Positions 17,312-24,269 of a stretch of 32,250 nt of DNA are shown here, piece by piece. Position 1 is the first letter of the stretch, and each line of letters starts with the position of its first letter. The notes under the pieces are model-generated. The model was not told the DNA's origin. It did no database searches and saw nothing but the letters and a program-made list of their open reading frames with translations. The translations under genes were made by a program, and so were the position numbers. The stretch comes from Cyanobacteria bacterium HKST-UBA04 (lineage in GTDB: Bacteria; Cyanobacteriota; Vampirovibrionia; Vampirovibrionales; JAGQHJ01): contig JAGQHJ010000024.1 in the NCBI GenBank assembly GCA_020431915.1, positions 1 to 32,250 on the forward strand, in the 5' to 3' direction.

Positions 17312-17343
17312 GCCCCGATAACCAAAGAGCGGTTTCCTGATTG

Positions 17344-18657
17344 ATGACCCCCCTGAGCCACATGCGTGAGTTGCTGGCTATTTTAGGCCGGCATGTCTTG
17401 GCTGGGGCCTTGGTGATGGTGGTGCTTGGGTCGGCCTTGTGGGGCTGCTCGCTTATTGAGGATACCCAGCGCCGGTTTTTGCCCCCGCCGACGGTTTTTA
17501 AAGACGAGGCCGAAAAAGCCCGGGCGCTTTATGACCAGGTATGGGTGGCCATTAAGTACGACTATGTGGATGGGGCCACGAACCAGCAAAAATGGGGCGG
17601 CTGGCGCCACAGATATGACAAGTACCTCAAGAACCGGGATGATGCGCGGGTGGCCATCGAGACGATGCTGGCCAGCCTCAATGATCCCTATACCCGATTG
17701 ATGGCGCCCGAGGATGTCAAGGAGCAGTCGTTGCGCATGGATGGCCGGCTGTTTGGGGTTGGGGTGCAAATTAACTACAAAGACGGCGACGTGGTGATTG
17801 TGGCCCCGCTCGACGATTCGCCGGCCAAACGGGCCGGGTTGATGCCGATGGACCGCATTGTGAGTGTCGATGGCCAGTCTCTGGAGAACAAGACCCTGGA
17901 GGAGGTGGCCAACTTGATTCGCGGCCCCAAGGGGACGCCGGTTCAATTGGGTATTGTGCGCCATGGGGTGCCTAAAACCGTTAAGCTGATTCGCGATGAA
18001 ATTACGTTGAAGGTGGTGTTCAGCGAATCGATTTCCCCGGAAATTGGCTATATTCGCTTGTCGACTTTTATTAGCCAGGACGCCAGCCGTGAAATGGCCG
18101 ATGCCCTGATTGCCTTCAAGAACAAGAAGGGTCTGGTACTGGATTTGCGCAGCAACAACGGTGGGCTGCTGACGAACGCCATCGATATCAGCAACATGTT
18201 TTTGAAGTCCGGTAAGATTGTCTCGGTGATTGGGCGTAACGGCGAGCGGGAAGTGTATACCGCCGAAAAGGATTTTCTGTTTGACAAGCCCCTGGTGGTG
18301 TTGATTGATCAGGGCAGTGCCAGTGCGTCGGAAATACTGGCTGGTGCCTTGCAAGACAACGATCGTTCGGTGCTGGTGGGACAAACCTCGTTTGGCAAGG
18401 GCATGGTGCAAAAAATCTACCCGCTGCTCGACGGCTCGGATTTGTACATGACCATTTCCAAGTACTACACCCCGGACGGTACCGATATTAACGAGAAGGG
18501 GATTTCGCCGGACGTGGCCGTCGAGTTGACCATTGACGATGTAGCAGCCCGGCGCGACGTGCAGAAAGACCGGGCGCTGGCCATGGTAAAAGCCTTGGTT
18601 GAACAGCACCTCTTGCATCCGAGCGCACGAAAAGCCGTGGTGGGGGCCACCACCTAG
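17344..18657 (+). CDS. C-terminal processing peptidase (S41 family)
   Basis: A 437-residue envelope serine protease with an N-terminal membrane segment (about 17-34). It may be lipid-anchored: Cys35 follows ALWG, an imperfect lipobox. A PDZ domain spans ~135-215 (RLFGVGVQINYKDGDVVIV, then DRIVSVDGQSLENKT). The catalytic domain has the Ser of GSASASE (S327) and the Lys of SFGKGMVQ (K352), the Ser/Lys dyad of CtpA/CtpB-type enzymes that trim or degrade envelope proteins by their C-termini. ATG 17344 is preferred to the TTG three bases earlier. It lies 32 bp after the 697-residue protein gene, so they probably share a transcript, and that protein may be linked to it. Confidence 0.92.
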   Translation: MTPLSHMRELLAILGRHVLAGALVMVVLGSALWGCSLIEDTQRRFLPPPTVFKDEAEKARALYDQVWVAIKYDYVDGATNQQKWGGWRHRYDKYLKNRDDARVAIETMLASLNDPYTRLMAPEDVKEQSLRMDGRLFGVGVQINYKDGDVVIVAPLDDSPAKRAGLMPMDRIVSVDGQSLENKTLEEVANLIRGPKGTPVQLGIVRHGVPKTVKLIRDEITLKVVFSESISPEIGYIRLSTFISQDASREMADALIAFKNKKGLVLDLRSNNGGLLTNAIDISNMFLKSGKIVSVIGRNGEREVYTAEKDFLFDKPLVVLIDQGSASASEILAGALQDNDRSVLVGQTSFGKGMVQKIYPLLDGSDLYMTISKYYTPDGTDINEKGISPDVAVELTIDDVAARRDVQKDRALAMVKALVEQHLLHPSARKAVVGATT

Positions 18658-18694
18658 AGTCACCGGTTCTGGTGGTTCAGTTGGTTTGGGCGGT

Positions 18695-19675
18695 TTAGTT
18701 CTGCGGATACAAATAGCAGTTGACGCAGTGCGTACCGCTCAGGGTGGTAGGGAGAGGGAAGGCACTCGTGCAGACGGCCATGCGTTGGGGGCATCGGGGC
18801 TCAAAACTGCAGCCGGCCGGCATGGCGGTTAAGGGTGGCGGTTGGCCGTCAATGGGTTCAAGTTTGTCTTTGTTGCGTTGTGGCAGGGAGTTAATCAAGC
18901 CCTTGGTGTAGGGATGGTGCGGGGCTTCAAAGAGCTCGATGACATCGGCTTCCTCAACCAGGCGGCCGGCATACATCACGGCCACGCGGTGGCAAAGTTC
19001 GGCCACAACGCCCAGGTCGTGGGTAATCAAGATAATGGCCATCCCCAGTTCTTGCTGGAGGTGTTGCATCAGGGACAAAATCTGGGCCTGGACGGTGACA
19101 TCCAGAGCGGTGGTGGGTTCGTCGGCAATCAGCAGTTTGGGGTTGCATGACAGGGCCATGGCAATCATGACCCGCTGGCGCATGCCGCCGGAGAACTGGT
19201 GGGGGTAATCGCCAATGCGTTCTGCGGCGTTGGGTACGCGTACCATGTCCAGTAATTCAATGGCTCGTTTGGTTGCGTCGGCTTCGCTTAGGCCTTGGTG
19301 CAGCATCAACACCTCGTTCATCTGGTTGGCGATGGTGTAAACCGGGTTGAGCGAGGTGAGGGGGTCCTGTGGGATGAGCGCAATTTGGGCCCCTCGTATT
19401 TTTCGGTAGGCTTCGGCATCCAGCCGCAGCAAATCCTGCCCGTCAAAGCGCAGGGTATCGGCCTTTACCTGACCCGGCTTGGGAACAAGGCCCATCAGGG
19501 CCATGCTGGTCAGGCTTTTGCCACAACCTGATTCGCCAACCAGGCCCAGTATTTCGTTGGGCTTAAGCTGCAAGGAGAGTCCCTTGACGGCATAGGCCAG
19601 ACCTTCGTCGGTAGGAAAGGCCACGGACAGGTTTTGGATATCAACCAGGGTCTGGGTCGTTGTAGCAGTGGACAT
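18695..19675 (-). CDS. Orphan oligopeptide/dipeptide-type ABC transporter ATPase
   Basis: A 326-residue ATPase of the OppD/DppD type. It shows Walker A ([14 protein letters not shown]), Q-loop ([11 protein letters not shown]), ABC signature (FSGGMRQRV), Walker B ([12 protein letters not shown]), the switch His (LITHDLG), and the C-terminal peptide-transporter extension ([14 protein letters not shown], then [14 protein letters not shown]) where Cys residues bind an Fe-S cluster in some relatives. Permease, binding-protein and second ATPase genes are not adjacent. The frame extends to 19729, but ATG 19675 has TATAAT 7 nt before it, so the upstream 18 codons are probably untranscribed. Confidence 0.92.
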   Translation of the reverse strand: MSTATTTQTLVDIQNLSVAFPTDEGLAYAVKGLSLQLKPNEILGLVGESGCGKSLTSMALMGLVPKPGQVKADTLRFDGQDLLRLDAEAYRKIRGAQIALIPQDPLTSLNPVYTIANQMNEVLMLHQGLSEADATKRAIELLDMVRVPNAAERIGDYPHQFSGGMRQRVMIAMALSCNPKLLIADEPTTALDVTVQAQILSLMQHLQQELGMAIILITHDLGVVAELCHRVAVMYAGRLVEEADVIELFEAPHHPYTKGLINSLPQRNKDKLEPIDGQPPPLTAMPAGCSFEPRCPQRMAVCTSAFPLPTTLSGTHCVNCYLYPQN

Positions 19676-19682
19676 AGGCGGT

Positions 19683-19688
19683 ATTATA
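19683..19688 (-). promoter_or_regulatory. -10 box of a probable leaderless ABC ATPase transcript
   Basis: The minus strand reads TATAAT, then 7 nt, then the ATG at 19675. The geometry is identical to that before nagA. No good -35 is visible. Together the two cases suggest leaderless expression. Confidence 0.5.
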
Positions 19689-19824
19689 CTCTGGCTTGGG
19701 GACACGGGCGTGGGGGCTGATGCCATCATACCTGAATTCGGCCAGGACGGCCTTAAGCGGCTGGGCGCATATCTGCGACAGGGATAGCCGTGGGAAATCT
19801 TAATTAAATATTGTGAAATGTCAT

Positions 19825-19849
19825 TGACCTTGCCAGGGTCACTGACCTA
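19825..19849. promoter_or_regulatory. TGACC-type inverted and direct repeats upstream of the respiratory cluster
   Basis: TGACCTTGCCAGGGTCA (19825-19841) is a 17-bp inverted repeat with one mismatched pair, followed at once by a further TGACCTA half-site (19843-19849). Another GGTCA lies near 19922. A TGTGAAATGTCA sequence just upstream distantly resembles CRP/FNR-type sites but has the wrong spacing. The position, ~180 nt before ccoN, suits a regulator of respiration. Confidence 0.4.
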
Positions 19850-20023
19850 CCCTTATGAACACACACCCGCTGATCAGACCCTTTAATCTTGCCAGACTAA
19901 AAGAAAACGGATAGTGAGAGTCGGTCAATTTTTTCGGATATCAGATTGTCCTCAAACACTGTTTGTCTGACAGCCTTACTAGCGCGGTGTCTATAGCGTG
20001 TAGCAGGAGACAGAGTACCACCC

Positions 20024-21454
20024 ATGGGATCGATGCTCGCCGCCATTTTAAGTGACAAACCATTTAGCGCCAGCCGTAATTTCTTTATTTCGGCTCTTTT
20101 TTGGTTGTTGATTGGTACCACGGTTGGGTTGATTGCCTCGCTGCAGTTCACGGCGCCCGATGCCCTGAGCGGTGTGGCCCAGCTCTCTTTTGGTCGGATT
20201 CGCCCGGTGCACATTAACACCATTCTGGTGGGCTGGTTGTCGATGGGTTATGTATCCTGCTATTTTTACCTGTTGCCGGTTTTGACCAAGCGAAACGGCT
20301 TGTGGAGCGAGTGGCTGGGTAATTTAACGTGTGCGGCGTGGAACGTAACCCTGTTGCTGGGTGTGCTGGCCATTGCCAACGGAAATACCGAAGGGCGTGA
20401 ATATGCCGAGCTGGCCTTGACGTTGAACGTGTTTGGCTACGAGCTGCAACTGGCCGACTGGCTGGTATTGGTTGCCCTGCTGCTGCTGGCGTTTAACTGT
20501 TTTATGACGGTGGCCACGGGGCAGGAGAAAAAATGGTACGTGTCGCTGTGGTACATGATGGGCTCGCTGTTCTGGTTCCCCTTTGTCTGGATTATTGGTA
20601 ACCGTGCGTTTGTGCAGCTTGACGGCCTGAACGATGCCATTGCCGGCTGGTTCTATGGTCACAATATTTTGGGTATGTGGTTTACCACCGGTGGTGTCGG
20701 CATTATGTACTACCTGGTACCCCGGTTTTCGGGTAACCCGTTGTACAGCCACACGTTGTCCATGATTGGCTTCTGGACCATCGCTATGTTCTACGCGCCG
20801 ACGGGGACGCACCATATTCTGCAGTCGCCGGTGCCGGAATGGCTTAAGGCGGTTGCGGTTATTGCCAGCGTCTTTTTGTTGGTGCCGGTATTGACCGTGT
20901 TGGTTAACTTCTTTATGACGATGAAAGGCAAGTGGGGGACGGTTAGCGACCATATAGCCCTACGGTTTGCCGTAGCCGGCGGATTTGGGTACCTGTTTAC
21001 CTGTATGCAGGGACCCTTCCAGGCCACACGCTTTATTAACTGGTACCTGCACTTTTCGCAGTGGGTGGTAGGGCACGCGCATATGGCCCTGCTGGCCACG
21101 TTCTCCTTCTTCGTGTTTGCGTGCAGCTACTATATGATTCCCCGTATCCTCAAGCGCAAGATGTTTAGCCGGGAGTTGGCCATTTGGCATTTCTGGCTCA
21201 GCCTGCTGGGCTGGATCATCATGATGATTACCCTGACGATTGCCGGGTTGGTGCAGGCCGCCGGCTGGCACTTCGCCGTGCCGTTTGACCAATGGGTCAT
21301 TGAGTTGGTGCCCTATTGGTTGCTGCGCTCCTTCTCTGGCGTGTTGATTGTAGGTGGCCAGATTCTGTACGCTTACAACATGTATAAGACCATCTTTAAC
21401 GGTGACGAGTGCGAACCGTTGCCTGAATCGAAAACGGGGGCACTCTATGTTTAG
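20024..21454 (+). CDS. ccoN: cbb3-type (C-family) cytochrome oxidase catalytic subunit, divergent
   Basis: A 476-residue polytopic inner-membrane protein, the oxygen-reducing subunit. Ligands are visible: low-spin haem His H63 (RPVHIN) and H353; CuB ligands H213 (YGHNILG) and H263/H264 (GTHHIL); high-spin haem His H351 (VVGHAHM). YGHN and the surrounding IMYYLVPR match CcoN, not NorB or A/B-family oxidases. Tyr323 aligns with the cross-linked Tyr of CcoN. The normally conserved Glu of the STFEGP motif is Gln here (CMQGP, Q329), a point against a fully canonical pump. AGGAG lies 14 nt before the ATG. It opens the 13-gene cluster and is followed by its CcoO partner. Confidence 0.9.
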   Translation: MGSMLAAILSDKPFSASRNFFISALFWLLIGTTVGLIASLQFTAPDALSGVAQLSFGRIRPVHINTILVGWLSMGYVSCYFYLLPVLTKRNGLWSEWLGNLTCAAWNVTLLLGVLAIANGNTEGREYAELALTLNVFGYELQLADWLVLVALLLLAFNCFMTVATGQEKKWYVSLWYMMGSLFWFPFVWIIGNRAFVQLDGLNDAIAGWFYGHNILGMWFTTGGVGIMYYLVPRFSGNPLYSHTLSMIGFWTIAMFYAPTGTHHILQSPVPEWLKAVAVIASVFLLVPVLTVLVNFFMTMKGKWGTVSDHIALRFAVAGGFGYLFTCMQGPFQATRFINWYLHFSQWVVGHAHMALLATFSFFVFACSYYMIPRILKRKMFSRELAIWHFWLSLLGWIIMMITLTIAGLVQAAGWHFAVPFDQWVIELVPYWLLRSFSGVLIVGGQILYAYNMYKTIFNGDECEPLPESKTGALYV

Positions 21455-21487
21455 TATTAACGTAATGATGACCCGTTTGACCGGTAT

Positions 21488-21492
21488 GGAGG
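21488..21492 (+). promoter_or_regulatory. Ribosome site supporting the GTG start of the ccoO-like gene
   Basis: GGAGG lies 12 nt before GTG 21505, a spacing matching other genes in this window. There is no ATG in this frame between the stop at 21478-21480 and the first membrane helix. Confidence 0.45.
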
Positions 21493-21504
21493 CCACGCAG
21501 CGCT

Positions 21505-22446
21505 GTGCGAATTAACTATTTTGTTGCCGGTGGCTTTGTCGTCCTGATTTTCTTCGTCATTATTTTTGTGACGGCCATTTTGCCGGCGACCACCTTTAAA
21601 CCAAAACCGTCTGCAGCCGCCATTGTGTATACCGAGCAGGAACTGCGCGGCCGCAATATTTATCGGCGTGAAGGCTGCTTCTATTGCCACTCCATGTTTA
21701 CCCGCTACCAGGATCGCGAATACGGCGAGATGGTGACGGCCGGTGACTACGTCAACGAAACCCCGCACATCCTGGGGACGGCGCGTACGGGTCCCGACCT
21801 GAGCAATATTGGCAACAACCGGTATGCCACCGACTGGCACCGGGCCCACCACAGCTATCCGCGCAAGGTGAAGCCGGGATCGATTATGCCGAACTATTCC
21901 TTCCTCTCCAAGCAGGATATGGACGACCTGGTGGCTTTTCTGCAGACGTTGGGCCGCCAGCGCAACCAGCCCGAGTGGGTAACGGCTCCGCAGGAGCTGC
22001 GTGACGAGTTTGATGCCGTTAAATCCCATGTGGACGTGAATTCATCGGCTGCCGCCAATGCGGGCCGGGGCATCTACATGCAGAACTGTGCCGGCTGCCA
22101 CGGGGTAACCGGTCGTGGTAACGGTCCGGTCAGTATCACCATGATTAAAAAGCCGGCCAACTTTACCCGGCCGTTTTACAAGAACTACGGTGATGCCATG
22201 TGGTACTACCGTGTCAAAGAAGGTGTGGCAGGGACGCGTATGCCGCGTTGGGGCCAAACTCTGGGCAAAGAGCAAATGCTATACCTGGTGGCCTTCCTGA
22301 AGACCTTGCCTAAAGACAGCCAGGCTGCCGGTGAGGAAATCACCTCCTTCCAACAGCTCGATGACCCGGTTGCCTTGAGCAAAAACTACAACCTGATTAA
22401 GCAGTTGGGTGAACAAAGCCCGTATGGCACGGGGAGACCGGAGTAA
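21505..22446 (+). CDS. ccoO: CcoO-like cytochrome c fused to a second cytochrome c domain
   Basis: A 313-residue membrane-anchored dihaem cytochrome c: one N-terminal helix (about 6-26), then a CcoO-type domain with haem motif CFYCH (58-62), the CcoO hallmarks TGPDLSNIG and DWHRAHHSYPR, and Met129 in IMPNY. A second domain follows with CAGCH (195-199) and MPRWG (M246 likely ligand). In canonical cbb3 the second type of domain sits on the separate CcoP subunit, so here electron entry has been moved onto CcoO. The start is GTG. A 22-codon frame (21447-21515) ending just inside this gene in another frame leaves open a frameshift at the N-terminus. The stop overlaps the next ATG (TAATG). Confidence 0.88.
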   Translation: MRINYFVAGGFVVLIFFVIIFVTAILPATTFKPKPSAAAIVYTEQELRGRNIYRREGCFYCHSMFTRYQDREYGEMVTAGDYVNETPHILGTARTGPDLSNIGNNRYATDWHRAHHSYPRKVKPGSIMPNYSFLSKQDMDDLVAFLQTLGRQRNQPEWVTAPQELRDEFDAVKSHVDVNSSAAANAGRGIYMQNCAGCHGVTGRGNGPVSITMIKKPANFTRPFYKNYGDAMWYYRVKEGVAGTRMPRWGQTLGKEQMLYLVAFLKTLPKDSQAAGEEITSFQQLDDPVALSKNYNLIKQLGEQSPYGTGRPE

Positions 22447-22634
22447 TGGTTGTCCTGTTGTCTGCCAATTGCCCCAATTGTTTCCCGGCTATGGGACTCT
22501 CTTCCGGCTGGATTCTGGCCCTGTTCATCTGTGCCCTGTTTTTTCTGGCGGCAGTGGCGGCCATGGCCGTGGCTTCCAAGACGGGATATCTCGATAACCT
22601 GGAAGACACGAAGTTCTCTATGTTGGAAGACTAA
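22446..22634 (+). CDS. ccoS: CcoS-like oxidase assembly protein
   Basis: A 62-residue protein with one membrane helix (about 20-43) and the C-terminal pattern GYLDNLEDTKFSMLED. This resembles the CcoS ending (S-G-Q-[FY]-D-D-L-E-x-P, then R-[IM]-L-x-D). CcoS is needed to mature cbb3 oxidase (cofactor insertion). Unlike typical CcoS it has an N-terminal stretch with a CPNC motif (residues 9-12), which might bind copper or haem. Its ATG overlaps the ccoO stop by one base, so translation is coupled. The assignment rests on a short tail and on context. Confidence 0.65.
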   Translation: MVVLLSANCPNCFPAMGLSSGWILALFICALFFLAAVAAMAVASKTGYLDNLEDTKFSMLED

Positions 22635-22652
22635 CAAGGAAACCCCTGTCCT

Positions 22653-22817
22653 ATGACCGATCCAACACCTCAAGCAACGGAAACAGACCCAACTGCCGGG
22701 CCGGATTATGCAGAATTTGAAATCGGCAAACACCGTGTCCCCTGGTTCCTCTGGGTGTTTTTTGTCCTAATCGTTAGCTGGGCGTCGATTTCCTGGATTA
22801 AGTTTTTCGGATACTAG
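22653..22817 (+). CDS. Small membrane protein resembling the CcoP/FixP N-terminal anchor
   Basis: A 54-residue protein: an acidic Thr/Pro-rich start, then an amphipathic stretch leading to KHRVPWFLWVFFVLIVSW and one membrane helix (about 30-50). A short charged lead with an x-x-P-W-x-x-W motif into a single helix recalls the FixP-N domain that anchors CcoP in cbb3 oxidase; here no cytochrome follows. AAGGA lies 12 nt before ATG 22653. It probably replaces the membrane anchor of CcoP, with the haem domains supplied by the CcoO fusion and the lipoprotein cytochrome c that flank it. Confidence 0.6.
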   Translation: MTDPTPQATETDPTAGPDYAEFEIGKHRVPWFLWVFFVLIVSWASISWIKFFGY

Positions 22818-22827
22818 GATTGAACGA

Positions 22828-23616
22828 ATGATGATGAAACCACGGTTACTCACACAATTAGGTCTGCTGGCAGTATTGGTGGCAGGCTTTGCAGGTACGC
22901 TTGCGTTGACTGGCTGTGGTGAGGCCCTCAGTACGCGCAACTACGACGATGTGGCTGAAAAAATCGAGGCCGAACGCCCGCAGCCCAACGCCGAAGATGA
23001 TTTTTCCTTCCCCACGGTGGCGCCCAGCCTGAGTCGGGGTAAGCAGGTGTTGGCCGAAAAATGCCCCGGCTACCCGGCGGCCATGAAAACCAAAGCCAGT
23101 GTCGACGGCCAGCGTCCCATCGACATGTACATTGACATGGCCCATGGCAAGCACTCCTGCTCCAAGGAAATGAGCCGCGACGATCGCTGGGCGGCTGTTT
23201 TCTACGTGCGTTCGTTGGGTGGTGAATACGATTTCACGATGAACGTGGCCGACGTCAAGGCCTTGTTTGGTGCCAACTGTGCCGTGTGCCATGGCAACAA
23301 GGGCAAGGGCAACGGGCCGCTGTATACTGGCCACGCGTCGGCGCACGAACTGGGCATGGCCCCGGTGAAAAACGACTTCTCGCCGCCGGCAGCCAATTTC
23401 CATGATTTGCCCCGCTTGTACAACCGTACGAACGAGCAGTTGGTGATGTTTGTCAAGGAAGGGATTTACCCTTCGGCAATGCCCAGTTGGTATGGGCGAG
23501 AGGATAAGGACAAGGGTGTTGTCTTTAACGACGCGGTTATCACGGATCTTGTCCACTACGTCCGCTCTTTGTCTCTCGACAGTGAATCCCAGAACAATTT
23601 GGGTGATAATAGTTAA
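22828..23616 (+). CDS. Lipoprotein cytochrome c with one intact and one degenerate haem domain
   Basis: A 262-residue exported cytochrome c with a lipobox (LTGC, Cys30). Two cytochrome c-like domains can be traced. The first (about 65-130: SRGKQVLAEKC up to AVFYVRSL) has CPGYP (79-83) where C-x-x-C-H is expected, so it cannot bind c-type haem in the normal way. The second (about 140-250) has CAVCH (151-155) and a probable Met ligand in AMPSW (M218). A monohaem lipid-anchored electron carrier between the Rieske/cytochrome b part and the oxidase is the likely role. Three ATGs in a row can start it; AGGA is 8 nt upstream. Confidence 0.85.
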   Translation: MMMKPRLLTQLGLLAVLVAGFAGTLALTGCGEALSTRNYDDVAEKIEAERPQPNAEDDFSFPTVAPSLSRGKQVLAEKCPGYPAAMKTKASVDGQRPIDMYIDMAHGKHSCSKEMSRDDRWAAVFYVRSLGGEYDFTMNVADVKALFGANCAVCHGNKGKGNGPLYTGHASAHELGMAPVKNDFSPPAANFHDLPRLYNRTNEQLVMFVKEGIYPSAMPSWYGREDKDKGVVFNDAVITDLVHYVRSLSLDSESQNNLGDNS

Positions 23617-23632
23617 CGCTCTATTGCCGTTT

Positions 23633-23638
23633 AGGAGG
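23633..23638 (+). promoter_or_regulatory. Distant but strong ribosome site before the Rieske gene
   Basis: AGGAGG, a full consensus, sits 14 nt before ATG 23653. No other start in frame is closer, so the long spacing seems real and is shared by neighbours. Confidence 0.55.
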
Positions 23639-23652
23639 TTGAACCCCGCATT

Positions 23653-24267
23653 ATGGACCGGCGCGCATTCTTAAAGTTATTTTTGGGCTTGCCCGTATTG
23701 GGTTCGCTGCTGTTGTTCATTTCGCCGTTGTTCCGCTACCTGAAGCCTACGGCTGGCGTGTTTCCCCACGGGTTAACCTCCGAGCCCGACGCCCCCCAGA
23801 AGGTGCGTGCCATTGAGTTTAGCCTTAGCGAGTTTGATAAGCCCTGGGTGGCCAAAGAGTTTCTTTTCGAGCAAAGAAACCCGGAATACACCCGCCAAGG
23901 TGCCCAAATCAGTCGGGTTCCCGGGTTTGCCCTGCGAGTACCCTCAGCCAGTGGCAGCGAATACAAGTTTGTGGTGGTTAGCCGCATCTGCCCGCACATG
24001 GGGTGTATCTTCAACTACATCCAGGATCCGCATGTTTGCTCGGAAGGCTACAACTACACCCCGCCCAATGGGACGCCGATGTTTGGTTGCCCCTGTCACT
24101 TGAGCGTCTATGATCCGTTGCAAACGGAAACCATCGATGGCAAGGAAGTCTATGGCAAGGTGGTCAGTGGCCCTGCGCCTCGTCCACCCCGCTATTTCGA
24201 TTACAGCGTCGACCCAGCCGCCGGTAAGCTTGTTATCAGCAGCCTCGAGTCAGGGGGGATCGCATAA
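23653..24267 (+). CDS. Rieske [2Fe-2S] protein, high-potential type
   Basis: A 204-residue membrane-anchored iron-sulfur protein that takes one electron from quinol at the cytochrome b Qo site and passes it to cytochrome c. The N-terminus has twin-arginine character (MDRRAFLKLF) with a helix at about 8-28. Cluster ligands are C113 and H115 in CPHMGC and C146 and H149 in CPCHLSVYD, with C118 and C148 as the usual disulfide. Ser151 and Tyr153 match the residues that raise potential in bc1-type Rieske proteins, so a high-potential cluster is expected. The insertion between the two boxes is somewhat long. It lies directly before cytochrome b no. 1. Confidence 0.93.
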   Translation: MDRRAFLKLFLGLPVLGSLLLFISPLFRYLKPTAGVFPHGLTSEPDAPQKVRAIEFSLSEFDKPWVAKEFLFEQRNPEYTRQGAQISRVPGFALRVPSASGSEYKFVVVSRICPHMGCIFNYIQDPHVCSEGYNYTPPNGTPMFGCPCHLSVYDPLQTETIDGKEVYGKVVSGPAPRPPRYFDYSVDPAAGKLVISSLESGGIA

Positions 24268-24269
24268 CA

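Larger units (their letters stand above)
19676..20023. other. Intergenic region upstream of the respiratory gene cluster
   Basis: These 348 bp lie between the divergent ABC ATPase and CcoN-like genes. They hold the leaderless -10 at 19683-19688, the TGACC repeats at 19825-19849, and AGGAG (20005-20009) 14 nt before the CcoN ATG. No convincing -35/-10 pair for the cluster was found by eye. Confidence 0.45.

Noticed and set aside
17383-18663. Long minus-strand open frame (426 codons) opposite the processing peptidase
   Set aside because: The plus strand encodes a complete S41 peptidase with catalytic motifs; the antisense product has shadow-like composition.
18647-18675. CCACCA/TGGTGG pairing between the convergent peptidase and ABC ATPase genes
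   Set aside because: Weak stem with a large loop, one arm in coding sequence, and no T run on either strand.
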